Assembly: GCA_021413675.1 (NCBI GenBank) | Contig: JAIOQA010000070.1 | Location: 1-64,000, forward strand | From: Deltaproteobacteria bacterium | GTDB taxonomy: Bacteria > Myxococcota_A > Polyangia > Haliangiales > Haliangiaceae | DNA length: 64,000 bases | Reading direction: 5' to 3' | Shown: one piece after another, positions 27,273 through 35,610 of the stretch | How the letters are laid out: each line of letters begins with the position of its first letter | Position numbering within the stretch: position 1 is the first letter of the stretch | The notes under the pieces: generated by a model | What the model was told of the DNA's origin: nothing | The model's input: only the letters and a program-made list of their open reading frames with translations | Database searches by the model: none | Made by a program: the position numbers and the translations under genes

Positions 27273-28142
27273 ATGTTCACGCCCCGCCGCTCGTTGATCG
27301 CCGCCCTCCTGATGATCGTTCCCGCGTGTGGCGCGACCGCGAAGCCCGCGCCGCCCCGCCCCGCCACCTGTGAGGCGGTCGCCGCCGCGGTCGCCGTGCA
27401 GCTGCACGACGATGCGTTCGCCGCGCTGACGAAGCCCGCCGCCGCGCCCGACGCGTTCGCACGGTCGCTCGCCGCGCAGGTCGGCGCCTCGTGCGCGACC
27501 GACGCATGGCCGCTCGCGACCCGGCAGTGTCTGGTCGATGCGACCGACGACGCGGGCATCACGGGCTGCGCCGTCACCGCCGACCAGCGCGCTCATCTCG
27601 CCGCGGCGATCGAGCCGCTCGCCGATCAACACGCCATCGAGGCGCTGCGCGATCAGGTATGCGCGTGCACGACCCGCGCCTGCGCGGATGAGGCCATCGG
27701 CGCTGCGGACCGACTGAGCCAGCATCTCGGCGGGAAGTACCCGCGCCCGGTCGACGTCCCTGCGCCGATCTGGGACGCGCTGAACGCCACGGCCACCTGC
27801 ACGAACCGCATCGAAGGCGACGGCGGCTCGACGGCGGACACCTCGTCGAATGCGGACGACGGGACGACCGACTGGGCGGCCCTCCGCTCCGGTGGCTCGG
27901 TCGGGGTGCGCGCGTGCGATCGCTTCCTCGTCCTGCAGGATCGGTACTTCGCGTGCGACAAGGTCCCGCAGCAGGCCAAGGACGCGATGAAGCAGTCGAT
28001 GGATCAGCAGGAGCAAGCGTGGTCGATGCTCAAGGACCCCGGCATCCCCGAAGAGGCGAAGCGGGCCGCCGGCGACGGATGTCGTGCCGGCGCCGATGCG
28101 CTGATCCAGTCGGCCGCCGTGATGGGCTGCTCGCTCCTCTGA
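27273..28142 (+). CDS. Lipoprotein, second of three tandem paralogues
   Basis: 289 residues, ATG at 27273. Signal MFTPRRSLIAALLMIVPAC (lipobox VPAC). The start of the mature protein (GATAKPAPPRPATCEAVAAA) is nearly identical to that of the third copy, while its C-terminal block (ACDRFLVLQDRYFACDKVPQ) matches the first copy almost base for base (about 27930-27990 against 26921-26981). Cys pairs at CACTTRAC and the C-terminal MGCSLL follow the family pattern. Function unknown. Confidence 0.75.
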   Translation: MFTPRRSLIAALLMIVPACGATAKPAPPRPATCEAVAAAVAVQLHDDAFAALTKPAAAPDAFARSLAAQVGASCATDAWPLATRQCLVDATDDAGITGCAVTADQRAHLAAAIEPLADQHAIEALRDQVCACTTRACADEAIGAADRLSQHLGGKYPRPVDVPAPIWDALNATATCTNRIEGDGGSTADTSSNADDGTTDWAALRSGGSVGVRACDRFLVLQDRYFACDKVPQQAKDAMKQSMDQQEQAWSMLKDPGIPEEAKRAAGDGCRAGADALIQSAAVMGCSLL

Positions 28143-28173
28143 TCGAGACCACCCGACATCCGAGATCTCGTCC

Positions 28174-29055
28174 ATGCAGACGTTCGCGCCCCGCCGCTGC
28201 TCGATGATCGCGGCCCCCCTGCTGGCGATCGCCGCCTGTGGCGCGACCGCGAAGCCCGCGCCGCCGCGCCCCTCCACCTGCGATGCGGTCGCGGCTGCGG
28301 TAGCCGTGCAGCTGCACGACGAGGCGTTCGCCGCGCTGGCGAAGCCCGCTGCCGCGCCCGATGCGTTCGCGCGGTCGCTCGCCTCGCTGGTCGGCACCGC
28401 GTGCACCGCCGATGCGTGGCCACTCGCAACCCGCCAGTGCCTCGTCGACGCGGCGGACGACGCCGCGATCGCCGCCTGCCCGCTCACCGCCGAGCAGCGC
28501 ACACGGCTCGGCACGGCGATCACGCCGCTCGCGGATCAGCACGCGGCCGAGACGCTTCGCGACCGGGTGTGCGCGTGCACGAGCCGCGACTGTGTGCAGG
28601 CGGCCTTTCGCGACGTGGAGCCGTGGGGCAAGCACCTCGACGCGACGTACAAGGGCCCGGACGAGGTCCCGGCGGCCCTCAGGACCGCGATGACGGAGCT
28701 CGCACACTGCGCGGACCGCCGGTCGCACGACCGCCGCGCGACCGCGCCGCGCCCGCGCCACCACCCGGACGACGGGACGACCGACTGGGCGGCGCTGCTC
28801 CCTGGCGGCACGCTCGGTGTGCGCGCATGCGATCGCTTCCTCGTGCTGCAGGAACGATACATCGCGTGCGACAAGGTCCCGCCGCAGGCCAGGAGCGTCA
28901 TGCGGCAGTCCATCGAACAGCAGCGCCAGGAGTGGTCGATGCTCGAGCGCCCGGACGTCTCGGCCGAGGAGCTCGCAGCGGCCGGCGACAGCTGCATCGC
29001 GGGCACCGACGCGCTCCTCGAGTCGGCCGAAGCGATGGGTTGCCCGCTGGAGTGA
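28174..29055 (+). CDS. Lipoprotein, third of three tandem paralogues
   Basis: 293 residues, ATG at 28174, 31 bases after the previous stop. Signal MQTFAPRRCSMIAAPLLAIAAC (lipobox IAAC); an internal ATG at 28204 would still leave a working signal. It shares GATAKPAPPRPSTCDAVAAA with copy two but has a more diverged C-terminal block (ACDRFLVLQERYIACDKVPP). Function unknown. The three genes run head to tail and are probably one transcript. Confidence 0.75.
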   Translation: MQTFAPRRCSMIAAPLLAIAACGATAKPAPPRPSTCDAVAAAVAVQLHDEAFAALAKPAAAPDAFARSLASLVGTACTADAWPLATRQCLVDAADDAAIAACPLTAEQRTRLGTAITPLADQHAAETLRDRVCACTSRDCVQAAFRDVEPWGKHLDATYKGPDEVPAALRTAMTELAHCADRRSHDRRATAPRPRHHPDDGTTDWAALLPGGTLGVRACDRFLVLQERYIACDKVPPQARSVMRQSIEQQRQEWSMLERPDVSAEELAAAGDSCIAGTDALLESAEAMGCPLE

Positions 29056-29154
29056 TCGCGGCGGCGTGATCGCCGCCGCGGCGCTGCCCGAGGTTGCCGC
29101 TTCGGGCCGAACCGCGTGCTCGACGATCGCGGCGGCCCATCCTACGGTCGAGCG

Positions 29155-29910
29155 ATGCTCGATCGCGCACGCTCACCTCGTCGAAACTGGCGCATCGCCG
29201 CGGGCGCGCTCACCGCGCTGTCGCTCGCCGCGCCGGCGCACGCCGAGGACACCGCCTGGCTGACCGGCCAGACCTCGCCGCTCGGCCCGGCGATCGGTCC
29301 GGACCGCGCGGTCGCGCGCGCCGAGGTCGACTGGTCCGGCGCCTACGGCACCGCGACTGCCGGCGCGCGCGCCGAGGTCCGGCTGTGGCGCGGCCTGTCC
29401 GTGTTCGCGGGCGCCAGCGGCGCGTTCGCGGGCACCGATGCACCGACCCGACCGCGCGCGGGCGCCGCGTACCAGCTCACCGATCCGCGCCGGGATCCCG
29501 TCGGCGTGCGCCTGCAGCTCGAGTACAAGCCCGAGGGCCTCGTCGAGCCCGAGGGCGAGGTCGAGGCCACCATCGCGCTGTCGCGGCGCCTCGGCCGGGG
29601 CGCGGTCGCCATGACCGCGGTCTACGGCCAGGATCCCGAGGCCGTCGAGCGCGACGCCGAGCTCGCGCTCGAGGCCCGCGCGCCGATCACCGCGCGCGCG
29701 ACCCTGGGCTTCGCCGCGCGCGCCCGCCGCTCGCTCGGCACGCCCCGCAACGACGAGCCGCGCGCGGACGCCTTCGCCGCGCCGTTCGCGGCGATCGCGG
29801 TCGGCCGCTACCAGCTCGCCGCCGCGTGCGGCGTCGCCGCGATCGATCGCGCCGCCGGCGGCGCCGACGTCGGCATGCTGACGAGCGTCGTGCTCGCGGT
29901 CGACTGGTAG
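29155..29910 (+). CDS. Secreted protein, 251 residues, probable outer-membrane beta barrel
   Basis: Starting at ATG 29155, the signal region RRNWRIAAGALTALSLAA has likely cleavage at AHA-ED. The mature part alternates hydrophobic and polar residues in strands with short turns (for example ARAEVRLWRGLSVFAGASG, GVRLQLEYKPEGL, EATIALSRRLGRG) and ends in a strand terminating with an aromatic residue (LAVDW), the usual C-terminal signature for barrel insertion. No family is recognised. It converges on the lipoprotein gene at 29946. Confidence 0.65.
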   Translation: MLDRARSPRRNWRIAAGALTALSLAAPAHAEDTAWLTGQTSPLGPAIGPDRAVARAEVDWSGAYGTATAGARAEVRLWRGLSVFAGASGAFAGTDAPTRPRAGAAYQLTDPRRDPVGVRLQLEYKPEGLVEPEGEVEATIALSRRLGRGAVAMTAVYGQDPEAVERDAELALEARAPITARATLGFAARARRSLGTPRNDEPRADAFAAPFAAIAVGRYQLAAACGVAAIDRAAGGADVGMLTSVVLAVDW

Positions 29911-29921
29911 CGCCGACCGCG

Positions 29922-29946
29922 GCGCGGCGCGCCGACCGCGCCGCGC
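29922..29946. terminator. GC-rich hairpin between convergent genes
   Basis: GCGCGGCG (29922-29929) pairs with CGCCGCGC (29939-29946) around a 9-base loop, overlapping the stop codon of the minus-strand gene. It may serve both convergent transcripts. There is no T-run, so intrinsic termination is uncertain. Confidence 0.35.
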
Positions 29947-30560
29947 TACTGGACGATCAGCTCGAGCTTGCCGATCGCGACGTCCTTGGCCTCGACCACC
30001 GTGTTGCCGGCGCGGTCGCGCAGGCCGCCCGTCGGCAGCACGAAGCCTGGGGCCGCGCCGTCGAACATCACGCCGGGACGCGAGCCATCCGTGAGCGTGA
30101 GCGTGACCTTGTAGAGCAGCGTGCCCGGCGCCAGCGTCGTATCGGTCGTGACCGCGCCGGTGCCGGTGGCCTTCTGGCTCTGCGCCGCGACGAGGTTGTT
30201 GGCGAGCGGGCCCGTGGTCGGCACCAGCGCGCGCGCGGCGGCAGGCTCACCGGGAGCGAGCGCGGTGCCCGGCGTGAACTCGCTCACCGTGAGCGGCGCG
30301 GCGAGCGGCAGATCGAAGCCCGTCGCGTAGCCGGTCTGCGCGGCCTCGCCGACGACGAAGTCGAGCGTGACCGTGGGGCCGAGCGTCGACGCCGGGTCCT
30401 TGATCAGCCGCAGCTTTCCGCCGCTCGGATCGGTGTAGACCAGGGTCGCGCGGCTGGTGCCAACCGGCCCCGGCCCCACCTCTTCGCCCTTGATGTTGTC
30501 GCCGCAACCGGCCAGCGCGCCGAGGAGCGCGAGGGCCGAGATCGAAAGTGCGCGGTTCAC
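29946..30560 (-). CDS. Lipoprotein, 204 residues
   Basis: GTG start at 30560, whose bases overlap the TGA of the upstream propeller gene (GTGA, 30557-30560), so translation is probably coupled. Signal MNRALSISALALLGALAGC (lipobox LAGC). The mature protein is a single beta-rich domain (TLVYTDPSGGKLRLIKDP, VTLDFVVGEAA, GTLLYKVTLTLTDGS) resembling a cohesin or transport-lipoprotein type domain. That would fit with the dockerin-like tail of the coupled protein, but this is inference from shape only. Confidence 0.8.
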   Translation of the reverse strand: MNRALSISALALLGALAGCGDNIKGEEVGPGPVGTSRATLVYTDPSGGKLRLIKDPASTLGPTVTLDFVVGEAAQTGYATGFDLPLAAPLTVSEFTPGTALAPGEPAAARALVPTTGPLANNLVAAQSQKATGTGAVTTDTTLAPGTLLYKVTLTLTDGSRPGVMFDGAAPGFVLPTGGLRDRAGNTVVEAKDVAIGKLELIVQ

Positions 30561-33553
30561 GGGTGACCTCCGAAGTTCGCGAGCAGGGCATCGAAGTCAG
30601 CACCGTCGATCGCCTGCACCGGCGGATCGCTGCCTGCACCCGAGATGTCCATGATCCAGGAGTAGAGCGGCTTGGTCGTCGTCGCCGGCGTCACGCCGAG
30701 GCGGCTCGACATCGCCGCGAGATCGATCCAGTCGAGCTTCACGTTGCGGTCGTAGTCGCCGTTGCCGGCGGCGCCGTGGCTCGCGTCCGCGCTGGGATAG
30801 ATCTCCCAGAGCCCGCGGCCGTAGGTCGCGACGCGGATGAACTCCTGGTTCTTGGCGACGTACATGTCGCGCACCGGGACCATCGGGAAGCCATCGCCCA
30901 TCCGGTTCCAGGTCACCGCGTCATCGGTCGTGATGTACACGCCGAGGTCGGTGCCGGCGTAGATCGTCATCGGCGTGATCGGATCGTACTTCACGACGTA
31001 GACCGGAACGTTGGGCAGGCGGTGCGCGGGGTCGGCGCCGACGATCGAGGTCCAGGTCTGGCCGCCGTCCTTGGTGCGCCAGAGGCGGCCCTTGTCGTCG
31101 GGCGGCGGCGTGCGATCGGGGTCGTTCATCGTGTCGACGAACGCGCCGATGAACTCCTGGCCCGCCTGCGAGCCCGGCCTGAAGTCGATCGACGACGCGC
31201 CGGTCAGGCGAACGTCGTCACCGAGCGGATGCACCGGCTGCGCGACGGTCCAGTCGACCTTCGTGTTGCCCTGGGTGGTCACGTAGAACGGCTCGGCCGA
31301 GACCGCACCGACCGCGCCGTAGAGGCCTGGGATCGTGCGCGACGCGGTCACGTTCTTGATGCCCGCGCCGATCGGGGAGCTGGTGAGGTCCTGCGAGATC
31401 GACTTCCAGGTGAAGCCGCCCGCGCCGTCATCGATCGCGACGAAGACCTGCTCGTCGGAGTGCGTCAGCACGCTCGGGCCGGTGGTGTCGGTCTCGACGT
31501 TCGCGTAGTGCACCAGGAACGGCTCCTGGTCGTCGCCGAACTTCTTCGCGCGGGCCTCGGCGCGCGCGGCGATCTCCTCGGGCTCGAGACCGACCGGCGA
31601 TGGCGTGCCGTGCCAGTGCGCCTCCTCCTCGGTCTGGGCCATCGGCGTCTCGACCGAGCAGTCGGTGAGCGCCGGCTTGCACCAGGCCCACGCGAACTGG
31701 ACGCTGGCCCAGTACACGGTGCCCGCGGTCGAGGCGTGGACGGTCGCGCCGATGCCATCTCCGCCGATCGCCTGGTTGAACTCCGACGGGTGCTGCGGAT
31801 CAGCGCGGAAGCGAGTGCCGTTGTCCTGGAGGCCACCGAAAAGGACGAACGGGTTCGCGGTGGCGGGATCGCCCGAGGCGACCGAGTAGAACAGGTGGGT
31901 CGCGAGGCCGCGATTGTGGTGGCTCCAGACCACCGACTCGGCGGAGGTGGCCGGGTCGAACAGGTTGGAGCTCGAGAACACGCCGCCATCGGTGCCCGCG
32001 AACGTGCGGACCGCGCCGTTGATGACTACCGAGGTCGCGGTGTGCCAGTCGGCGTGGACATACGGTAGCCGGCCGTTGGCGGTCTCACCGTAGCCCGGTC
32101 CGGGCAGCCAGTGCGACACGTTCTCCCAGACCGGCGCGTCCGCGGTGCCGTTGAGCGTGCGCATGCCGCACAGGTTGCCGCCGACCAGCACGTGATCTGC
32201 GTCGGTGGGATCGACGACGATCGCCTGGTTGTACCAGGTCTGGCCGTGGCCGACGTCGATGCTGAGGCAGGTGTCGTCGCCGTTCTGATCGACGAGCGTC
32301 GGGTTGGCGAGCGCGCCGGTCGCGTCGACCCACGTCTTGCCGCCGTCCTTCGACCGCCAGAAGCCCTTGGTCGCCTCACCGTAGACCCCACCGATGTATG
32401 CGTAGATCACGGTGTGGGCCGGATCATCGGTCGGCCCTGACGCGAGCTGGCTGCGGCCGATGCCCGTCGTGTCGGGGGTCGTCACTGCCTGCCAGGTCTC
32501 GCCGTCGTCGCTGCGCCAGATCGCGAGGTTGTTGCCCAGCGGGCAGAAGCCCGGATCGCGATCGCTGCCGAATACGCCAGGCGGCGGCTGACCGACGTCG
32601 CACGCGGTGATGCCACCGGCGACCCAGCCACCGCCGCCGATCGGAACGATGCTCCACAGGCTCTCGGTGACGAACAGATCGTTGGCGTTGGGCAGGTCGA
32701 CAAGTGCGAAGGTCGCTCCGCCGTCGGTCGACTTGAAGAGTCCGGCATTGGTCGCGGCGTAGACGTTCTTGCCATCGACGCCGATCTGCCGGACCGAGTT
32801 GACCTTGGCGGGGATGTCGCCCGGGTACTTGCCGTCGAGCACGACCGGCGCGCCCCAGCTACTACCGCCGTCGGTCGACTTGAAGATCGTGTTGCCCGAA
32901 GCGTCGATGAAATCGCCGCTACCCAGGTAGAGCGTGTTCGGCCGCGCCGGATCGATCGCGAGCGCACCAGCCGCGAGGTTTGGCAGCGTGTCGCCGATCG
33001 GCGACCACGTCGGGCCATCGGCCGCGAGGAAGTTGAAGGTCTTCCAGACGCCGCCGCCGGAGACCGCCACATAGACGATGTTGCCGTCGCGCGGATCGAC
33101 GACGATGCTGTTCGGGCGGCCGGAGTCGACGCCGGGGATCTCGAAGTAGTTGAACTCCTTCGGCGCGTTGGTCGGCCCGAGGCTGACCCACTCGGTCGCC
33201 GCGACCGACGCCGCCTTGCCGATGTGGCCCTTGGCCTTGTCGATCATGCGCTGGCGGATCTTCGCGGCCTCGACGGTCGCGACCCGGTTCTTGACCACGA
33301 GCTCGGCCGGCCCCGCGCGGTGCACGCCCGGCGAACGCGAGCGGCCGTCCTTCTCGGCTCGGGGCTTGCGGTGCTCCCGCTCTTCGCGCTCCTCACGCTC
33401 GTCACGGTCTGGTTCCTTCGCCGCGATCGTGCTCGACGACGGCGCGCCCGCTGTCGGTTTGTCCGACGCGCGCGAACCTGGTCTCAGAGCGCTCACCGCG
33501 ACGGTGAGCGAGGCCGCGCCCAGGAGCGCAGCGCCGATGAAGATGGGTCGCAT
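30557..33553 (-). CDS. Large secreted BNR/sortilin-type beta-propeller protein with dockerin-like C-terminus
   Basis: 998 residues from ATG 33553. N-terminal signal/anchor MRPIFIGAALLGAASLTVAV, then a charged Arg/Glu/Lys-rich stretch (about 35-75). The body carries repeated Asp-box motifs: FKSTDGGSSWG, FKSTDGGATFA, WRSDDGETW, WRSKDGGKTW, WRTKDGGQTW and a weaker ITTDDAVTW. These are the hallmark of sialidase/VPS10/xyloglucanase beta-propellers; two propellers are likely given the length. The end, GDYDRNVKLDWIDLAAMSSRLG, resembles one Ca-binding dockerin half, followed by FDALLANFGG. It may bind or hydrolyse glycans outside the cell; catalytic residues cannot be assigned. Coupled to the following lipoprotein gene. 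Confidence 0.85.
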   Translation of the reverse strand: MRPIFIGAALLGAASLTVAVSALRPGSRASDKPTAGAPSSSTIAAKEPDRDEREEREEREHRKPRAEKDGRSRSPGVHRAGPAELVVKNRVATVEAAKIRQRMIDKAKGHIGKAASVAATEWVSLGPTNAPKEFNYFEIPGVDSGRPNSIVVDPRDGNIVYVAVSGGGVWKTFNFLAADGPTWSPIGDTLPNLAAGALAIDPARPNTLYLGSGDFIDASGNTIFKSTDGGSSWGAPVVLDGKYPGDIPAKVNSVRQIGVDGKNVYAATNAGLFKSTDGGATFALVDLPNANDLFVTESLWSIVPIGGGGWVAGGITACDVGQPPPGVFGSDRDPGFCPLGNNLAIWRSDDGETWQAVTTPDTTGIGRSQLASGPTDDPAHTVIYAYIGGVYGEATKGFWRSKDGGKTWVDATGALANPTLVDQNGDDTCLSIDVGHGQTWYNQAIVVDPTDADHVLVGGNLCGMRTLNGTADAPVWENVSHWLPGPGYGETANGRLPYVHADWHTATSVVINGAVRTFAGTDGGVFSSSNLFDPATSAESVVWSHHNRGLATHLFYSVASGDPATANPFVLFGGLQDNGTRFRADPQHPSEFNQAIGGDGIGATVHASTAGTVYWASVQFAWAWCKPALTDCSVETPMAQTEEEAHWHGTPSPVGLEPEEIAARAEARAKKFGDDQEPFLVHYANVETDTTGPSVLTHSDEQVFVAIDDGAGGFTWKSISQDLTSSPIGAGIKNVTASRTIPGLYGAVGAVSAEPFYVTTQGNTKVDWTVAQPVHPLGDDVRLTGASSIDFRPGSQAGQEFIGAFVDTMNDPDRTPPPDDKGRLWRTKDGGQTWTSIVGADPAHRLPNVPVYVVKYDPITPMTIYAGTDLGVYITTDDAVTWNRMGDGFPMVPVRDMYVAKNQEFIRVATYGRGLWEIYPSADASHGAAGNGDYDRNVKLDWIDLAAMSSRLGVTPATTTKPLYSWIMDISGAGSDPPVQAIDGADFDALLANFGGHP

Positions 33554-33774
33554 CGGCGCAGTATGTCCTAGCCGCGGTCGCGCTCGACGCAGCGATCCGT
33601 CCGATTCCACGACCTCGCGACCTTGACCGTTCGTTGCCGTCGTACGCCACCCGACCCACGACCGATGGCAACGGTCGGACCTGACCACGACAGCGCCGCG
33701 GCAGCCTTGACGCTCCACCGCCTGCAGCCCCGCCCGCCGCTCGTCGAGAAACGCGGCCTTGGCGCAGCCCTCCG

Positions 33775-34398
33775 ATGGCACGACCAGTGCAGCCACATCT
33801 GTCGGTGGCCCCGCCCTCGACCAACGACCTGGGGCGCGCGGTCGAGATCAGCGAGGACCTCAAGCGCCTCGGCATCGACGCCTTCCTGATGCGCCTCGAG
33901 GCGACGAACGCGATCATCCGCACCCGCTCGCGCGGCGTGAACGTGCCCGGGTTCGAGGCGGTCGCCGAGCAGATGGGGCACCTGAGCCGCGATCTCAGCG
34001 CCTGCGTCGCGCAGCTGCGCGTGCGCATCGTGCCGTGGATCCGCGCGGTCTCGGCGGGCCTCAGCCTCGAGCGCGAGCTCGGGACCCTGGCGCTCGCGGC
34101 GGCCGCCGCGCCGCACGCGCAGGCGATGATCACCGCGGTGATGCGGCCGCTCGAGGCCGAGCGCCTGTCGCGCGACGACGCGGAGCGCGCCCGCCGCGAG
34201 TTGGCGGCCTCCCTCGACGACGCACGCGACCTCGCGGCCACCGGCTGCGTGGTCGCGCGGACCGCCAAGCTCGAGGCCACCTATGGTGGCGCGCTGGCCG
34301 ACGCGCTCGCCGAGACCGCGGCCGCGTTCACGACGCTCGCCGACGCCGTCGACGAGGCCGTCCGATCGATCGCCCGTCGCCTGGGAAGGACCCGATGA
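33775..34398 (+). CDS. Helical protein coupled to an ODP gene (chemotaxis-like)
   Basis: 207 residues, all-helical, no signal or membrane segment. A central heptad-rich stretch (AVAEQMGHLSRDLSACVAQL, about residues 60-85) resembles coiled-coil signalling proteins of chemotaxis receptors, where a helix like this flanks the CheA contact, but the canonical receptor tip is not visible. Its stop overlaps the start of the ODP gene (ATGA, 34395-34398), so the two are translated together and probably form a complex. I infer a partner or output subunit for the oxygen sensor; function otherwise unknown. Confidence 0.7.
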   Translation: MARPVQPHLSVAPPSTNDLGRAVEISEDLKRLGIDAFLMRLEATNAIIRTRSRGVNVPGFEAVAEQMGHLSRDLSACVAQLRVRIVPWIRAVSAGLSLERELGTLALAAAAAPHAQAMITAVMRPLEAERLSRDDAERARRELAASLDDARDLAATGCVVARTAKLEATYGGALADALAETAAAFTTLADAVDEAVRSIARRLGRTR

Positions 34399-35153
34399 AG
34401 ACCGCCACCGAGCTCTGGAGTGATGGGACGCGCCGGTGGCTGGTGGTCGCGCGCGACCCCGAGCGCACCGATCACCTGATCGACACCAACGAGTACGCGA
34501 TGGCCACGGCGACCGAGGTGCTGATCACCGACCCCGGTGGCTTCGAGATCTTCCCGGCGGTGTTCGCGGCGATGACCACCGCGGTCGACGCGCAGCGCAT
34601 CGCCCACATCTTCGCGTCGCACCAGGATCCGGACGTCATCTCGTCGCTCGCGCTGTGGTTGCGGTTCAACCCGCGCATCACGTGCCACCTCAGCTGGCTG
34701 TGGGAGAGCTTCGTGCCGCACTTCGGCGGCGACGCGACCACGTTCCGCGCGCTGCCCGACGAGGGCGCCGCGATCGTCGTCGGCGGCACCCCGCTGGTCG
34801 CGGTCCCCGCGCACTACCTCCACTCGTCGGGCAACTTCCACCTCTATGATCCCGCGGCCAGGCTCCTGTTCTCGGGCGACGTCGGCGCGGCGCTCCTGCC
34901 CGAGGGCGCCGGCCTGTTCGTCGACGACTTCGATCGCCACATCCGCCACGCCGAGGGCTTCCACCGCCGGTGGATGGGCTCGAACGAGGCCCGGCGCGAC
35001 TGGTGCGAGCGCGCCGCAGCGATGCCGATCGACCTGCTCTGCCCGCAGCACGGCGCGATCTATCGCGGCCAGGACGTCGGGCGCTTCATCAACTGGTTCG
35101 GCGAGCTCGACGTCGGGCTCGGTCACCTGCGCCGCGCCGCGCGCGCCGCCTGA
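34395..35153 (+). CDS. Oxygen-binding di-iron protein (ODP), metallo-beta-lactamase fold
   Basis: 252 residues with ribosome-binding site GGAAGGA before the ATG. It has the flavodiiron-like MBL fold without a flavodoxin domain. Metal-ligand motifs are ASHQDPDVISS (HxDxD type), a His-rich PAHYLHSSGNFHLYD, LLFSGDVGAALL (bridging Asp) and CPQHGAIYRG (last His). ODPs bind O2 at a di-iron site and act as oxygen sensors, in spirochaetes together with chemoreceptors. The coupled helical gene upstream fits that theme. It carries a Trp-rich stretch (SWLWESFVPHFGG) near the site. Confidence 0.85.
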   Translation: MKTATELWSDGTRRWLVVARDPERTDHLIDTNEYAMATATEVLITDPGGFEIFPAVFAAMTTAVDAQRIAHIFASHQDPDVISSLALWLRFNPRITCHLSWLWESFVPHFGGDATTFRALPDEGAAIVVGGTPLVAVPAHYLHSSGNFHLYDPAARLLFSGDVGAALLPEGAGLFVDDFDRHIRHAEGFHRRWMGSNEARRDWCERAAAMPIDLLCPQHGAIYRGQDVGRFINWFGELDVGLGHLRRAARAA

Positions 35154-35279
35154 CGCGCCGCCGCACGTCATCCGTCGCACCAAAGTCGCGCCAGCGACAA
35201 GACCGCGCCACGATCGCACGGTCCGGTCGGCGTGTAGGACGTCAGCGCTTGTGAGCCGCGGCGGTGCGCGAACACGCAG

Positions 35280-35375
35280 AGGCAAAACTCCGCACATCGA
35301 GGCACCGTCGCGCCCAACTGGCGCGGGGTGATCCCGATGAATGTCCGGAAAACGGACGAATGAACTGTGGCCCGG
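35280..35375 (-). pseudogene. Possible remnant of an AraC-type DNA-binding domain
   Basis: On the minus strand, HSSVFRTFIGITPRQLGATV aligns by eye with the second helix-turn-helix of AraC-family regulators (F..F.GiSP...R). The sequence before and after does not continue as a recognisable AraC domain, and no sensible start is present. It could be chance in a GC-rich frame; an alignment search would decide. Confidence 0.25.
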
Positions 35376-35400
35376 CTCGCACTCCACGAGCTAGCCGATC

Positions 35401-35425
35401 GCGCTGACAGCCTGTCTGTCAGCGC
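35401..35425. promoter_or_regulatory. Perfect inverted repeat, 10-bp arms
   Basis: GCGCTGACAG (35401-35410) and CTGTCAGCGC (35416-35425) flank the 5-base loop CCTGT. It sits about 185 bases before the protease start, in the 457-base intergenic region. It could be an operator for a dimeric regulator or a terminator hairpin; there is no T-run. Confidence 0.5.
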
Positions 35426-35610
35426 CAGTGGCTCGCGCGGGCGGATCCGCACGCAGGTAACCGCGCCGCGCGCCTCGGTTGATGCACTGCGCCCGCGACG
35501 GCCGTGCGCAGCGCGCGGTTCTGGCGCACGCACCCTGAGGCCCGCACATCGCAGCGCATCGCCGTGGATCGCCCACCCTGTGGCGCGGATCATGAATTTG
35601 CGGGTGGCTC

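Larger units (their letters stand above)
35154..35610. other. Intergenic region before the metalloprotease
   Basis: 457 bases without a convincing gene. It must carry the protease promoter. Notable are a perfect inverted repeat (35401-35425), a smaller one GTCCG/CGGAC (35343-35357), and a minus-strand stretch that may be the relic of an AraC-type regulator. No strong -35/-10 pair was identified. The ATG at 35611 has only a weak GGGTGG site. Confidence 0.5.
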
